DNA from: Fidelibacterota bacterium
GTDB taxonomy: Bacteria; Pseudomonadota; Alphaproteobacteria; Rhodospirillales; Rhodospirillaceae
Length of the DNA: 64,000 nt
Direction of reading: 5' to 3'
NCBI GenBank assembly: GCA_947475295.1
Contig: CANJLF010000007.1
Coordinates: forward strand, 1-64,000
In this document: positions 29,547 through 38,263 of the stretch, one piece after another
Layout: each line of letters opens with the position of its first letter
Numbering within the stretch: the stretch's first letter is position 1
The notes under the pieces: generated by a model
Databases searched by the model: none
What the model saw: only the letters and a program-made list of their open reading frames with translations
What the model was told of the DNA's origin: nothing
Made by a program: the position numbers and the translations under genes

Positions 29547-30892
29547 CGTCCGGCTTTGTGAGGCGCCTGCAGTGGGCGCTTGCTGCGGTATTCCTTAGTC
29601 TCTGCTTTTCAGTTCCCGCAGAAGCGCAAGTTTCGGCGGAGGGGCTGTTTGCTCCCATTAAGCCCGATACGTCTATGGCCGGCATGGATCACGGCGCGCA
29701 CAGCGCCATGGATCACGGCGCGCACAGCGCCATGACCGGTGTTCTGGGCGCCTATCCGATGACGCGCGACGGCTCGGGCACCAGCTGGCAGCCCGATAGC
29801 TCCGCCCATGACGGCCTGCACATCATGTCCGGCGACTGGATGTTCATGGCCCACGCCACGCTAAATGCGGTTTACGACCGCCAGAGCGGTCCGCGCGGCG
29901 ACGACAAGTTCTTCACCTCCGGCATGGTCATGGGCAGTGCCCTCCGAACCTTTGCCGAAGGCGACAAGGTCAATTTTCGGGTGATGCTGAGCCCCGACCC
30001 GCTCATGGGTAAACGCGGTTATCCGCTGCTTCTGGCTTCGGGCGAGTCCGCGGACGGGCGAACGCCGCTAGTGGATCGCCAGCACCCGCACGATCTGATT
30101 ATGGAATTGTCGACGTCCTACAGCCATCCGCTGTCGGACAAAGCCAGTGCATTTATATATGTGGGTCTTCCGGGGGAACCGGCGTTTGGTCCGCCGGCCT
30201 TCATGCACCGGGCCTCGATTTTGGACAGCCCCGAAGCACCCATCAGCCATCACTGGCTGGATTCCACCCACATTACATTCGGCGTGGCGACCGGCGGTGT
30301 GATTTACCAAAACTGGAAGGCGGAAGTGTCGCGCTTCACCGGACGCGAGCCCGATGAGACCCGCGCCGACATCGATCATCCGCGCTTTGACAGTACATCG
30401 GCGCGCCTGAGCTGGAATCCCACAAGCGAATTGGCGGTGCAGGTGTCCTGGGCGCAAATGCACAGCCCCGAAGGGCTCCATCCTGATGAGAACGAGCGGC
30501 GCTGGTCAGCCAGCGCGATTTACACCACGCCGCTGTGGGACACCGGCGAATGGTCCACCACCGTGGCGTGGGGGCGCAAGGAAATCGCGGGCGGCGCCAA
30601 CCTTAATGCCTGGGTTCTAGAATCCGCTGTCAAACCATCCAAGCTCTGGGCGGTTTTTGCGCGCGCCGAGCGCGTGCAGGCGGCGGAATTGCAGATCCCG
30701 AGCACGAGCGGCCCAGCTGAAACCGTCAACAAAGTCTCCGTGGGTGTGGTGCGAGATTTCCCTGTGACCTCTCATGCGTCAATCGGGTTTGGCGGTCTAT
30801 ATGCCTTCAATTGGATTCCGCCAGGCTTGAAGGCCTCCTATGGCGGGAATCCTTCGGGCGCTATGGTATTCGCGCGTCTCAAGATCGAGTAG
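29543..30892 (+). CDS. Outer-membrane copper-resistance protein, CopB/PcoB-like
   Basis: A 449-residue protein with a signal peptide (cleavage near PAEA-QV). A short Met/His-rich segment follows at about residues 46-63, with the eight-residue unit MDHGAHSA twice in tandem. The rest is a beta-rich barrel region with repeated aromatic strands and a C-terminal GAMVFARLKIE that resembles an outer-membrane end. The Met/His segment is what CopB/PcoB proteins use to bind copper, but the barrel is not a close textbook CopB, so the name is by context and segment. The duplicated unit corresponds to an exact 24-bp direct repeat (29684-29731). It lies between copC and copD. Confidence 0.75.
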   Translation: MTSGFVRRLQWALAAVFLSLCFSVPAEAQVSAEGLFAPIKPDTSMAGMDHGAHSAMDHGAHSAMTGVLGAYPMTRDGSGTSWQPDSSAHDGLHIMSGDWMFMAHATLNAVYDRQSGPRGDDKFFTSGMVMGSALRTFAEGDKVNFRVMLSPDPLMGKRGYPLLLASGESADGRTPLVDRQHPHDLIMELSTSYSHPLSDKASAFIYVGLPGEPAFGPPAFMHRASILDSPEAPISHHWLDSTHITFGVATGGVIYQNWKAEVSRFTGREPDETRADIDHPRFDSTSARLSWNPTSELAVQVSWAQMHSPEGLHPDENERRWSASAIYTTPLWDTGEWSTTVAWGRKEIAGGANLNAWVLESAVKPSKLWAVFARAERVQAAELQIPSTSGPAETVNKVSVGVVRDFPVTSHASIGFGGLYAFNWIPPGLKASYGGNPSGAMVFARLKIE

Positions 30893-30911
30893 AGCGACGA
30901 GGGGGGATGGC

Positions 30912-31808
30912 ATGGACACCTGGCTTATCGCCATCGGTCTCAACACCTTCATTCTCTACACCAGCGCCTTGCTCGCGGTGGGAACGGCGTCGTTCACGCT
31001 GACCCTCGGACCCCCGGGCGACGCGGTAACCGCGCGGTTCGGTATGACCACCGCGTTCCTTGCGGCGCTGGCGTTCACGCTTGCTATTGGATTGGGCGGC
31101 GGAAACATGCTGGGCCAGGGGCCGGAGGCCTTGCTGTCACATGGGACATGGCTCATGGCCGTCCATACCAGTCTGGGCGACAGCGCGGCGCTTGGTGTTA
31201 TCGGGATGTTGTGTGTCGCCCAAGGATTTCGCCGGACAGGGAAGCGCCACACGGTCTTTTTGGCGCTCGGGGTTCTTCTCGGCATCGGCGGATTTCTCGT
31301 CACCGGGCATGCCGCTACCGCCGCGCCGCGATGGCTCATGGCTCCGGTGGTCGCGGTGCATCTGGCGGCGGCGGCGTTTTGGTTGGGATCGCTGTTCCCG
31401 CTCTTTGTAATCGTGCGGGCAAAACCCGCCGCTGAAGCGGCTGCGGTCGTGAGGCGCTTTTCCCGCCTGGCGGTAATAGCCGTGGCGATGATCGTTGTCA
31501 GCGGCGCTGTCACCACGGTTGTTCAAGTGGGATCGGTGGAGGCGTTTTTCTCGACCGCCTACGGCAACCGGCTCCTTTGGAAGCTGGTGGCCTTCGGCGT
31601 TCTTTTGGCGATCGCGGCCTTTAACAAATTTGTTCTGACGCCGCGCCTGCGTCGCGGCGATATTTCCTCCGCAAAAGGCATGCGCCGTTCCATCCTGGCC
31701 GAAAGTTTTCTCTATCTTTTGATCTTGGTGGCGGCCGCCAGCTTAACAACCGTGGAACCGCCCCAATCCGCAGGTGAGCCGGCGCAGGTCAGTGGCGACA
31801 GGGGGTAA
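30912..31808 (+). CDS. copD: Copper-resistance inner-membrane protein CopD
   Basis: A 298-residue membrane protein with about eight predicted transmembrane segments, of the CopD/PcoD family that moves copper across the inner membrane together with CopC. The conserved parts include HAATAAPRWLMAPVVAVHLA, then AFWLGSLFPLF, then YGNRLLWKLVAFGVLLAIAA and FNKFVLTPRL. Histidines in VHTSLGDSA and GHAATA could be ligands. The ATG at 30912 begins the first helix, has GAGGGGGGATG upstream, and follows the previous stop by 19 bases. Last gene of the copper run. Confidence 0.88.
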   Translation: MDTWLIAIGLNTFILYTSALLAVGTASFTLTLGPPGDAVTARFGMTTAFLAALAFTLAIGLGGGNMLGQGPEALLSHGTWLMAVHTSLGDSAALGVIGMLCVAQGFRRTGKRHTVFLALGVLLGIGGFLVTGHAATAAPRWLMAPVVAVHLAAAAFWLGSLFPLFVIVRAKPAAEAAAVVRRFSRLAVIAVAMIVVSGAVTTVVQVGSVEAFFSTAYGNRLLWKLVAFGVLLAIAAFNKFVLTPRLRRGDISSAKGMRRSILAESFLYLLILVAAASLTTVEPPQSAGEPAQVSGDRG

Positions 31809-31879
31809 AAAAAGGATGGTTTGTGCCCCATAATCAGGGTGCGGTATAAAGACCGACAATTTCCTCATCCCGGAGCCCC

Positions 31880-32890
31880 ATGTCTGATTTTTTGAGCGAT
31901 TTGCGTGACCGCGTGACGTCCACCTGGGAGACGCTGCGCGACCGGCTGACGGGGGTGCGTTCGGGCCGCGGCGAGTTCTTCATCGACAGCCGCTATGTGC
32001 CGTGGATCGCGGCGGTGCTGTTTGTGCTGTTGCTGGTCTATTACCCGGTGGGCATGATCCTCAACAATCACATCGATGACGATCTCAATGTCGCGCCGGC
32101 GCCGCAGTTCGACGTTCCCGGCGGCAGCAAGGCTATCGCCATCGTTGAAACCGTCGTGACGCGCGACGCCGATCATTGGCTGCCCAACGCGCCCTTCTGG
32201 CATCCGGCGGCAGCGCTCGACAACGCGCCCAATTTTCAGCTGGGCACGATTTACGCCGTGTCGCGTTTTGTCCTCGAAGTCGGCGACTACCTGGGGCGCC
32301 TGCGCGGATCCAGCGCCATCGACCCCAATCTCGACAAGGCGGTGGGCCTGCTGAAGTACGACGGCACGACGTGGTATTGGGGCCAGGGCAACATTATCCC
32401 CAAGCCCAAGGCGGAATCCCAATATCTGGAAGCCGTGGACTATCTCACAACCTACAACAAAGATGTGGCTTCGGGAAAATCCACCTACGACAAGCGCGCC
32501 GACAACCTGATTGCGTTCCTGGACCGTGTCGCGGCGGATCTTGGCTCCACCAGCGCCGAGTTGGACGCGCGCGCGCAGGGCGGCGGCGGCTATTTCGATT
32601 TCCAGGCCGACGACGTGTTCTACAACGCCAAAGGCAAGCTCTACGGCTACTACATCATCCTGAACGCGCTTGGTCAGGACTTCGATGTCGTCCTTAAGGA
32701 AAAGCAGGCCGGCGAGATCTGGGCCAATATGCTGACGTCCTTGCGCACGGGTGCGGCCATGAACCCCTTGATTGTCGTCAACGGCGACCCAGATAGTCTG
32801 ACGATGCCGTCGCATTTGCGCGCCATTGGCTTTCCTTTGCTGCGCGCCCGCATTCAAATGCGTGAGGTCGCGGATATTTTGCAAAAGTAG
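31880..32890 (+). CDS. DUF2333 family membrane-anchored protein
   Basis: A 336-residue protein of the DUF2333 family. A cytoplasmic N-terminus rich in charged residues is followed by one transmembrane helix ([20 protein letters not shown], about residues 43-62). A ~270-residue domain in the periplasm then contains [20 protein letters not shown] and [20 protein letters not shown]. The function is unknown. The gene has its own upstream region of 71 bases and is followed 8 bases later by msrB. Confidence 0.85.
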   Translation: MSDFLSDLRDRVTSTWETLRDRLTGVRSGRGEFFIDSRYVPWIAAVLFVLLLVYYPVGMILNNHIDDDLNVAPAPQFDVPGGSKAIAIVETVVTRDADHWLPNAPFWHPAAALDNAPNFQLGTIYAVSRFVLEVGDYLGRLRGSSAIDPNLDKAVGLLKYDGTTWYWGQGNIIPKPKAESQYLEAVDYLTTYNKDVASGKSTYDKRADNLIAFLDRVAADLGSTSAELDARAQGGGGYFDFQADDVFYNAKGKLYGYYIILNALGQDFDVVLKEKQAGEIWANMLTSLRTGAAMNPLIVVNGDPDSLTMPSHLRAIGFPLLRARIQMREVADILQK

Positions 32891-32898
32891 GGTTGCCC

Positions 32899-33303
32899 AT
32901 GTCGAAGATCGTCAAATCCGAAGAGCAGTGGCGCAAGGAGCTGACGCCGGAGCAATTCCACGTCTTGCGCGAGAAAGGCACCGAGCGGCCCTTCACCGGC
33001 GCCTACGACGACTTCAAAGGCCAAGGCGTTTTCAAGTGCGCCGGCTGCGGCGAGCCGCTGTTCGAAAGCTCGACCAAGTATAATTCCAAATCCGGCTGGC
33101 CCAGTTTCTTTGCGCCCATTCACCGCACCCACGTCGCTGAACATACCGACCAAAGCCACGGCATGGTGCGAACGGAAGTGACGTGTGCAAAGTGCGGCGG
33201 CCATCTCGGGCACTTGTTTCCGGACGGCCCGCTGCCCACGGGCACGCGCTATTGCATCAATTCCGCCTCGCTGGCTTTCGAAGAAGCCAAGAAAAAGGAC
33301 TAA
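32899..33303 (+). CDS. msrB: Peptide-methionine (R)-S-oxide reductase
   Basis: A 134-residue MsrB that repairs R-methionine sulfoxide in proteins. The active-site C119 is in RYCINSASL and the zinc site is two CxxC pairs (C47/C50, C96/C99). GWPSF and the [10 protein letters not shown] loop are the other family marks. There is no signal peptide, so it is cytoplasmic. The ATG at 32899 is preferred to a TTG two codons upstream. It is probably transcribed with the DUF2333 gene. A strong bidirectional terminator lies 216 bases downstream. Confidence 0.95.
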   Translation: MSKIVKSEEQWRKELTPEQFHVLREKGTERPFTGAYDDFKGQGVFKCAGCGEPLFESSTKYNSKSGWPSFFAPIHRTHVAEHTDQSHGMVRTEVTCAKCGGHLGHLFPDGPLPTGTRYCINSASLAFEEAKKKD

Positions 33304-33518
33304 AACGCAAGAAATTTGCCCTGGGCGCAACCGCAGTTATGAACTCGGCTCTCGTCAACCGGAAAATTTTCGGAAGGTTCGCCGACATCGCTTGCCGCAG
33401 GTGTTTCTGCGGGTATTCTCTGCCGGTCGCGATGTCCCCCCGTCGCCACGAGCTTTAAGGGGAGGGGGACTCCGGTGCGGCGCCGGCAACGGCCGCGGAT
33501 CGGAGACAAAATGAAAAA

Positions 33519-33548
33519 GGGCACGGCCGGGGGGCTGTGCCCTTTTTT
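33519..33548 (+). terminator. Bidirectional terminator between msrB and sugE
   Basis: Stem GGGCAC(GG) / (CT)GTGCCC with TTTTTT on the plus side and AAAAA before the stem, so it works in both directions. It separates convergent genes. The 215 bases before it (33304-33518) hold no gene. They carry one clear hairpin (CCGCAG-GTGTTT-CTGCGG, 33394-33411) and GC-rich sequence, so a small RNA ending here is conceivable. Confidence 0.85.
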
Positions 33549-33562
33549 ATTTAATTCTCTTT

Positions 33563-33883
33563 TTAATCGGGGCTGGAGAATTTCATGAGCACCAGACCGG
33601 AGACAATCAGCATGGCCGCGAGCACGCGAAGGAAACTCATCTGTTCGCCCAGCACGGCGATACCGACGACAAAGGCGCCGAGCGCGCCGATGCCGGTCCA
33701 CACCGTATAGGCGGTGCCGAGCGGCAGGGTTTTCATGGACAGCGACAGCAGGCCGAAGCTCGCGAACATGGTGACGAAGGTGACGGCGGTCGGCGTCAGG
33801 CGCGTGAAGCCCTGCGACTGCTTCATGAAATAAGCCCAGACCACTTCCAGCACGCCGGCGACGGACAGCATGATCCAGGCCAT
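33563..33883 (-). CDS. sugE: SMR-family transporter, SugE/Gdx type
   Basis: A 106-residue four-helix inner-membrane protein of the small multidrug resistance family. The essential glutamate is E13 in GVLEVVWAYFMK, and the segment PLGTAYTVWTGIGALGAFVV is the family signature. WAYFMKQSQGF in the first helix is typical of the SugE/Gdx branch, which exports guanidinium and some quaternary amines, rather than EmrE. The start at 33883 lies 5 bases after the queF stop, so both are in one transcript. No guanidine riboswitch is seen. Confidence 0.92.
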   Translation of the reverse strand: MAWIMLSVAGVLEVVWAYFMKQSQGFTRLTPTAVTFVTMFASFGLLSLSMKTLPLGTAYTVWTGIGALGAFVVGIAVLGEQMSFLRVLAAMLIVSGLVLMKFSSPD

Positions 33884-33888
33884 GTTGC

Positions 33889-34359
33889 TTACCCGCGCCC
33901 GCGATATGAAGCGACGCCCTGCTCGGGCACCCACAGCCCTTGCGGCAAAGTGCCGCTCTGCCAAAACACATCGATGGGAATGCCGCCGCGCGGGTACCAA
34001 TACCCGCCGATGCGCAGCCACTTTGGCGCGGCCGCTTCCACCAGGCGTTTGCCGATGGACAGGGTGCAATCCTCATGGAAAGCGCCGTGATTGCGGAAGG
34101 ACGCGAGGAGCAGCTTCAGCGACTTGGATTCAACGATGGTCTCATCGGGCACGTAGTCGATGACCAGATGGGCGAAGTCGGGCTGGCCCGTCACCGGGCA
34201 AAGGGCGGTGAATTCCGGGCAGGCAAAGCGGATCAGGTAGTCGGTGTCCTGATGGGGATTGGGCACGCATTCCAACACGGCGACGTCGGGCGAGGCCGGG
34301 ACGGGGGAAGCCGCACCAAGGCGCGTGAGGTTTTCGTATGAGTCATTTGAAGGGGGCAT
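33889..34359 (-). CDS. queF: NADPH-dependent preQ0 reductase QueF
   Basis: A 156-residue tunnelling-fold enzyme that reduces 7-cyano-7-deazaguanine (preQ0) to preQ1 in queuosine synthesis. The catalytic cysteine C54 is in [13 protein letters not shown], with D61 as proton donor. The QueF motif [20 protein letters not shown] is at about residues 77-96. This is the short single-domain YkvM type. It is first in a two-gene run with sugE. The upstream region shows no preQ1 riboswitch that I can recognise. Confidence 0.95.
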   Translation of the reverse strand: MPPSNDSYENLTRLGAASPVPASPDVAVLECVPNPHQDTDYLIRFACPEFTALCPVTGQPDFAHLVIDYVPDETIVESKSLKLLLASFRNHGAFHEDCTLSIGKRLVEAAAPKWLRIGGYWYPRGGIPIDVFWQSGTLPQGLWVPEQGVASYRGRG

Positions 34360-34490
34360 GGGATTTTCCGGAAGGCTTCAAGAGGATAGCCTCACCATAT
34401 CCCAATACTTTGGGACCTAAAACCAGGCCGCTTTCGGCTTGCCAGGCTTTCATCTTGCCAGACGAGGCTTGGCGTCTTACCTCATTTGCC

Positions 34491-34736
34491 ATGCCGGACT
34501 TTTCCCCGACCTCGGTTGCCAATCTCGGCGACGATCTTGTCACCTCGCCGTGCATCAGTGTCTGCGCGGTCGATAAGACGCTGGGGCTTTGCATTGGTTG
34601 TCTGCGCACGCTGAAGGAGATCGGCCTCTGGCGGAGCATGACTCCGGCGGAAAAGAAGGCCACCGTGGCGGCCTGCGCCGAGCGCGCCAAAACCATCCCG
34701 CCGCGCGGCAAGGATTGGTTGCCGCTGCCGGAATAA
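34491..34736 (+). CDS. DUF1289 protein
   Basis: An 81-residue protein with the DUF1289 motif SPCISVCAVDKTLGLCIGCL followed by RTLKEIGLWRSM. Four cysteines in a C-x3-C-x7-C-x2-C pattern suggest a metal or Fe-S site. The function is unknown. The longer frame from 34338 would overlap the 5' end of queF on the other strand, and its first 51 residues show no family match, so the ATG at 34491 is preferred. Confidence 0.85.
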   Translation: MPDFSPTSVANLGDDLVTSPCISVCAVDKTLGLCIGCLRTLKEIGLWRSMTPAEKKATVAACAERAKTIPPRGKDWLPLPE

Positions 34737-34891
34737 AGATCTTTGTCCCCTGGGCGAGTCTGACGGGAACTTGCATTCCGCCACACCGTTGACTCTCTCA
34801 GGAATGGCGGAAATCCGCCGCTACCGATACCAGGATTTGTATTTTAAAATCCTCTCGCTACAATCGGTGGTAGATGAAGGGAACCAGACCC

Positions 34892-35149
34892 ATGGGCAAT
34901 ATCGCAGCAACCGAGACCTACGGGGGCCTGATGTCGGCGCGTCATATTTCGTCGGTCTCCTTGGCGTCGCCAATCATGCCCGCCTTGCGTGACCTGGAAG
35001 GCATTGTCGCCCGCACCGTGACCCGCGCGCGCGCGGCCGGCCGGGACTATATGTCGCAGAGCCGTGCGGCAGCAGCGGCGGTTTTGGCTGTGCGTCCCGA
35101 TCTGTCCCTGGGCCAAGCCCTCGACGCCGTGGAACGTCTGCGGGCCTGA
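34892..35149 (+). CDS. Hypothetical protein, 85 residues
   Basis: Not recognised. It is Ala/Arg-rich with a helical C-terminal part, SQSRAAAAAVLAVRPDLSLG then QALDAVERLRA, and no signal peptide, membrane helix or cysteines. AAGGGA lies 9 bases before the ATG at 34892. An ATG at 34874 in the same frame has a poorer site. The 150 bases upstream contain a TTGACT box (34790-34795) and a small hairpin (GGCGGA-AA-TCCGCC), so it probably has its own promoter. It converges on the methyltransferase gene with a 3-base gap. Confidence 0.6.
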   Translation: MGNIAATETYGGLMSARHISSVSLASPIMPALRDLEGIVARTVTRARAAGRDYMSQSRAAAAAVLAVRPDLSLGQALDAVERLRA

Positions 35150-35152
35150 TGC

Positions 35153-36016
35153 CTACGCTTTTCGCTCGGCCAAGATAAATAATCTGCGCATTGTAAAGAG
35201 CACCTTGCCGTCTTTGCTGGCCGGATAGGCCGCCAATGCCAGGTCTGTATAATCGGCCAGGAATGCGGCTTTCTCGTCTTCACGCAAAGCCGTGAGATAC
35301 GGCACCAACGCGGTGCCCGACACCCAGGCCGTCACGGCGGCAGTGTCTTTCAGCACATGATGATAATAGGCCTCCCAGGTGTCCACGGTCGCGGCCAGTG
35401 GACTGACGAGATCGTAGTAGCGCTGCGCCGAAGCGGCGTGGACTTGGTCGCTGCGCACGCCGGCCAGACGCTCGCGCCAGGGTGACCGCACCAAAATCTG
35501 TTTGATACAGGCGTGATAAGGCGCTTCGCCGGTCACCGGCATTTGCATCGCGAAGAGACCGCCGGGCGCTACCGCCGCCATAAGGCGCGGGAACAGCCTG
35601 TCGTGATCGGGCACCCATTGCAGCGCGGCGTTAGTGAAGATCAACGCGGGCGGCGCCTCTGGCGTCCCAGTCTCGGGCGTCCCAGTCTCGGGCGTCCCAG
35701 TCTCGGGCGTCCCAGTCTCGGGCGTCCCAGTCGCGATGTCGCTGAGCCGCCACGTGATGTCGGCGGCGCCGAAACTCTTCTCGGCCTTGGCCAACATCTC
35801 GGGCGATGAATCTGTGCCAATGACGGCGCGGTCGGGCCAGCGGTCTTTCAGTTTGCGTGTGAGATTGCCGGGGCCGCAGCCCAGATCGTAAATCGCACCG
35901 GGAACGCGCAGCTCGAGGCGCGCCATAAGATCCTCGGCGGGCCGCGCGCGGTAGGCCGCGAATTCAAGATAGGTAGCGGGGTTCCACTGTGTTTTGGAGG
36001 AGGGCGGTTTGGACAT
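35153..36016 (-). CDS. tam: Trans-aconitate 2-methyltransferase
   Basis: A 287-residue SAM-dependent methyltransferase that methyl-esterifies trans-aconitate, a by-product of the TCA cycle. The opening WNPATYLEFAAYRARPAEDL, the SAM-binding DLGCGPGNLTRKL (44-56), GTDSSPEML and TNAALQWVPDH are close to E. coli Tam (252 residues). The extra length is partly five tandem copies of a five-residue unit (GTPET x4, GTPEA) at residues 97-120, just before the strand leading into LIFTNAALQW. The insert sits in a surface loop next to the cofactor pocket and should be tolerated. Confidence 0.9.
   Translation of the reverse strand: MSKPPSSKTQWNPATYLEFAAYRARPAEDLMARLELRVPGAIYDLGCGPGNLTRKLKDRWPDRAVIGTDSSPEMLAKAEKSFGAADITWRLSDIATGTPETGTPETGTPETGTPETGTPEAPPALIFTNAALQWVPDHDRLFPRLMAAVAPGGLFAMQMPVTGEAPYHACIKQILVRSPWRERLAGVRSDQVHAASAQRYYDLVSPLAATVDTWEAYYHHVLKDTAAVTAWVSGTALVPYLTALREDEKAAFLADYTDLALAAYPASKDGKVLFTMRRLFILAERKA
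35661..35735. repeat. 15-bp tandem repeat, five copies, inside tam
   Basis: Unit GGCGTCCCAGTCTCG on the plus strand, four exact copies and a fifth with one T-to-G change. Each unit encodes five residues on the minus strand, so copy number can change without breaking the frame. Confidence 0.95.
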
Positions 36017-36033
36017 CGGCTGCGGGGCTTTGT

Positions 36034-37182
36034 TTAAGGCGCGATATAGTCGGTATCTTCCGCCGCGGCGTCGTAGTGGGCGGGCGCCGGCGGTGGGGCC
36101 GCGAAGACCGCGTTACCGCGGCCGCGTTCAATGGCGTCCTCAAGCCCTTGCTCGGCGCGGCGCAAGAGATCGCCGGCCCAGCGGTCGGTGACCTGCAATT
36201 CAGTGGCGCCGATGCTAACAGTGAATTTCACCGGCTGGCCTTCGACCATGACCTCAAGCGCGGCCAAATCGCGGCACATGCGCCCGGCCAAGGTGAAAGC
36301 GCCGGCGCCTTGGGTTTCAGGCAGAAGCGCCAAAAATTGCGCCGGGCTCAAGCGGCCAAAGCTGTCGCAATGACGCATCACCACCACGCAGTAGCCGGTG
36401 AAAACCTGCACTACCACATCGGCGGCGCGCGGGCCGCCTTTGGCACTGAGCGTGTCGTAGTCGTCGATCTCGATCATGAGGGCGGCGTAGGGCTCGCGGT
36501 AGCGGCGCGCGCGGGCGAACTCGTTCTGTGCGAGCAGATTGATGTGCGCGCGGTTGGAAACGCCGGTGAGATTGTCGGACGTGGCGCGGCGTTCCAATTC
36601 GATGCGGAGTTCGAAGGTCGCGCTGCGTTCGTGCTCAAAGCAGACGGCGGCGATAACAGCCGTGACCAAAGCCGGCAAGAAATAGATCAAGGCCTCGATA
36701 CCCGCGAAGGCAATGTGCTCGCCGGGCAAGTAGACCAGCGCGCCGCCCACGGCGATGAGCGCGGCGAGGCCAAGGCCCCCGAGTGTCGACCGCAGCGTTG
36801 GCGCGGCGATCACGATGGTGAAAGCAAGCAAGCCGAACAGCAGCGCGAAACGCGCGGCGCTGCCTTCGGGCGCCGCGCCCGCGCCGAGGACGACGTGTCC
36901 GCCCAGAATTACGGCCAGCAGCAGCGGATTGATTTCCAGAAATGGACCGGATGTGCGGGCATAGGTCAGTCCGTAGAGTGCCAGCATCACCGGCAGCAGC
37001 GCGAGAGAAGCGCCGGCGAAGGCGGGCGGTGCGCCGAGACGAAAACTCACCCACAGCGACGCTATGGCGTAGGCGGTTCCGCCACACAAGATCAGCCAGC
37101 GCTGGCGCAGCCGCGCCGCAGCTGTCAGACGCTGGCGATAAAGTAATGTTTTTTCTTTGTGAAGCACGGCGCTTTGCCCCAA
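36034..37182 (-). CDS. Membrane GGDEF-domain protein with degenerate active site
   Basis: A 382-residue protein with five or so transmembrane helices (about residues 30-180) and a C-terminal GGDEF domain from residue ~198. The domain start DNLTGVSNRAH is well kept, but the catalytic GGDEF loop reads SPAQF (279-283) and the metal-binding aspartate region is IEIDDYD. Without GG(D/E)EF the protein should not make c-di-GMP, though it may bind GTP or act through contacts. It is followed upstream by a second GGDEF gene on the same strand, 82 bases apart, and the pair may work together. Confidence 0.82.
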   Translation of the reverse strand: MGQSAVLHKEKTLLYRQRLTAAARLRQRWLILCGGTAYAIASLWVSFRLGAPPAFAGASLALLPVMLALYGLTYARTSGPFLEINPLLLAVILGGHVVLGAGAAPEGSAARFALLFGLLAFTIVIAAPTLRSTLGGLGLAALIAVGGALVYLPGEHIAFAGIEALIYFLPALVTAVIAAVCFEHERSATFELRIELERRATSDNLTGVSNRAHINLLAQNEFARARRYREPYAALMIEIDDYDTLSAKGGPRAADVVVQVFTGYCVVVMRHCDSFGRLSPAQFLALLPETQGAGAFTLAGRMCRDLAALEVMVEGQPVKFTVSIGATELQVTDRWAGDLLRRAEQGLEDAIERGRGNAVFAAPPPAPAHYDAAAEDTDYIAP

Positions 37183-37264
37183 ACCGTCAACCCCAGATGA
37201 GGTCTATATTAGAGGTTCGCGGAAGCGGCGCATATATGGAGCGGCCCTAAGAAACCCTACCGCC

Positions 37265-38263
37265 CTAGTGCATATGGGCGACGGCCACGTGCGAGCAGCC
37301 ATTGAGGCGGGCGGTGCGCTTGGCGGTCAGCATGGCCTGGCCGGCCTGGGCCAGCAACCGTTCGGCGGTTTCGCCCGCCGATGATGGAAACACGTCGGCC
37401 GCCGGCGCTTTGATGGCCTGGGCAGCAACGCCGCCCGCGACAGTGACGACGTGCTGGCCGCCCTTGGTATCGACCGCGCCGGTCATGCAGTCGGCCACCA
37501 GCTTCGCCGCCGCCAAAGCGTGGCCTGCCAGCAGGAAGCCGGTCATGAGCACGGCGAATTCGTCGCCGTCGAGGCGTGCGACCACCATCTGCGGACGTTG
37601 TGTGCGTCCCTTGGCTGCCGTCAGCCGTTCGCCGACGCAACGCAAGACTTCATCGCCGATCTTGCGGCCGAAGGCTTCGTTGACGAACTTGATGCCGTTG
37701 AGATTGAACAGCGCGACGCCGACCATGCCGCCGGTGGGCGCGTTGTCGGTGACAGCGCGGGTCAGGCGTTCCATGAAAGCCGCGCGATTGGGCAAGCCGG
37801 TGAGCGCGTCGAAAAAAGCCGCGCGACTGAGACGGCTTTCACGCTGATGCCGGTTGAGCGTGTAGCGGATCGAACGCTCAAGGCCCTCGACCGTCAATTC
37901 GCCTTTGACCAGGAAGTCGTACGCGCCGTGCGCCAGCGCACTGTCGTCGACGCTTCTGTCGTCAAGGGCGGTGACGACAATAAACGGCACGTCGACATCG
38001 AAGCGCTTGGCTTCTTCCATGAGATCGAAGCCGGTGTGCGGACGTAAGTAATAATCCGCGAGGCACAAATCGACGCGTTCGCGCGTCAACACCTGCAGCG
38101 CCGAGGGAATGGTGTCGGCGAGATGAATCCGCGCCGCCGGAATTCCAACCGTGCGCAGAAACTTCTTGATGAGGGCCGCGTCCATGGCGTTGTCTTCAAA
38201 TAGAAGAACGCGCAAGGACTGCGGTGCAAAGGACGGCTGCGTGGGGATAAGCGAATCGGTCAT
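37265..38263 (-). CDS. Response regulator with GGDEF output domain
   Basis: A 332-residue cytoplasmic protein. The receiver domain (about 17-125) has the acidic pair E23/D24, phospho-acceptor D70 in LADYYL, the T/S site in VVTALDD and lysine K120. The GGDEF domain (from ~150) starts FDALTGLPNR and has the loop DGDEF (232-236), a variant seen in active diguanylate cyclases. No RxxD inhibitory site is seen upstream of the loop. GGTGGAGAACCG precedes the ATG at 38263. The longer frame reaching 38596 has no family match in its first 111 residues and was not used. Confidence 0.88.
   Translation of the reverse strand: MTDSLIPTQPSFAPQSLRVLLFEDNAMDAALIKKFLRTVGIPAARIHLADTIPSALQVLTRERVDLCLADYYLRPHTGFDLMEEAKRFDVDVPFIVVTALDDRSVDDSALAHGAYDFLVKGELTVEGLERSIRYTLNRHQRESRLSRAAFFDALTGLPNRAAFMERLTRAVTDNAPTGGMVGVALFNLNGIKFVNEAFGRKIGDEVLRCVGERLTAAKGRTQRPQMVVARLDGDEFAVLMTGFLLAGHALAAAKLVADCMTGAVDTKGGQHVVTVAGGVAAQAIKAPAADVFPSSAGETAERLLAQAGQAMLTAKRTARLNGCSHVAVAHMH

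Noticed and set aside
33563..33900. Guanidine riboswitch controlling sugE
   Set aside because: sugE starts 5 bases after queF with no room for an aptamer. It must be transcribed from the queF promoter.
34360..34490. preQ1 riboswitch in front of queF
   Set aside because: The queF leader has no aptamer pattern of the small preQ1-I type that I can see, and the expression platform is missing.
35661..35735. CRISPR array
   Set aside because: The 15-bp units are directly adjacent with no spacers, and they are inside a coding region in frame.
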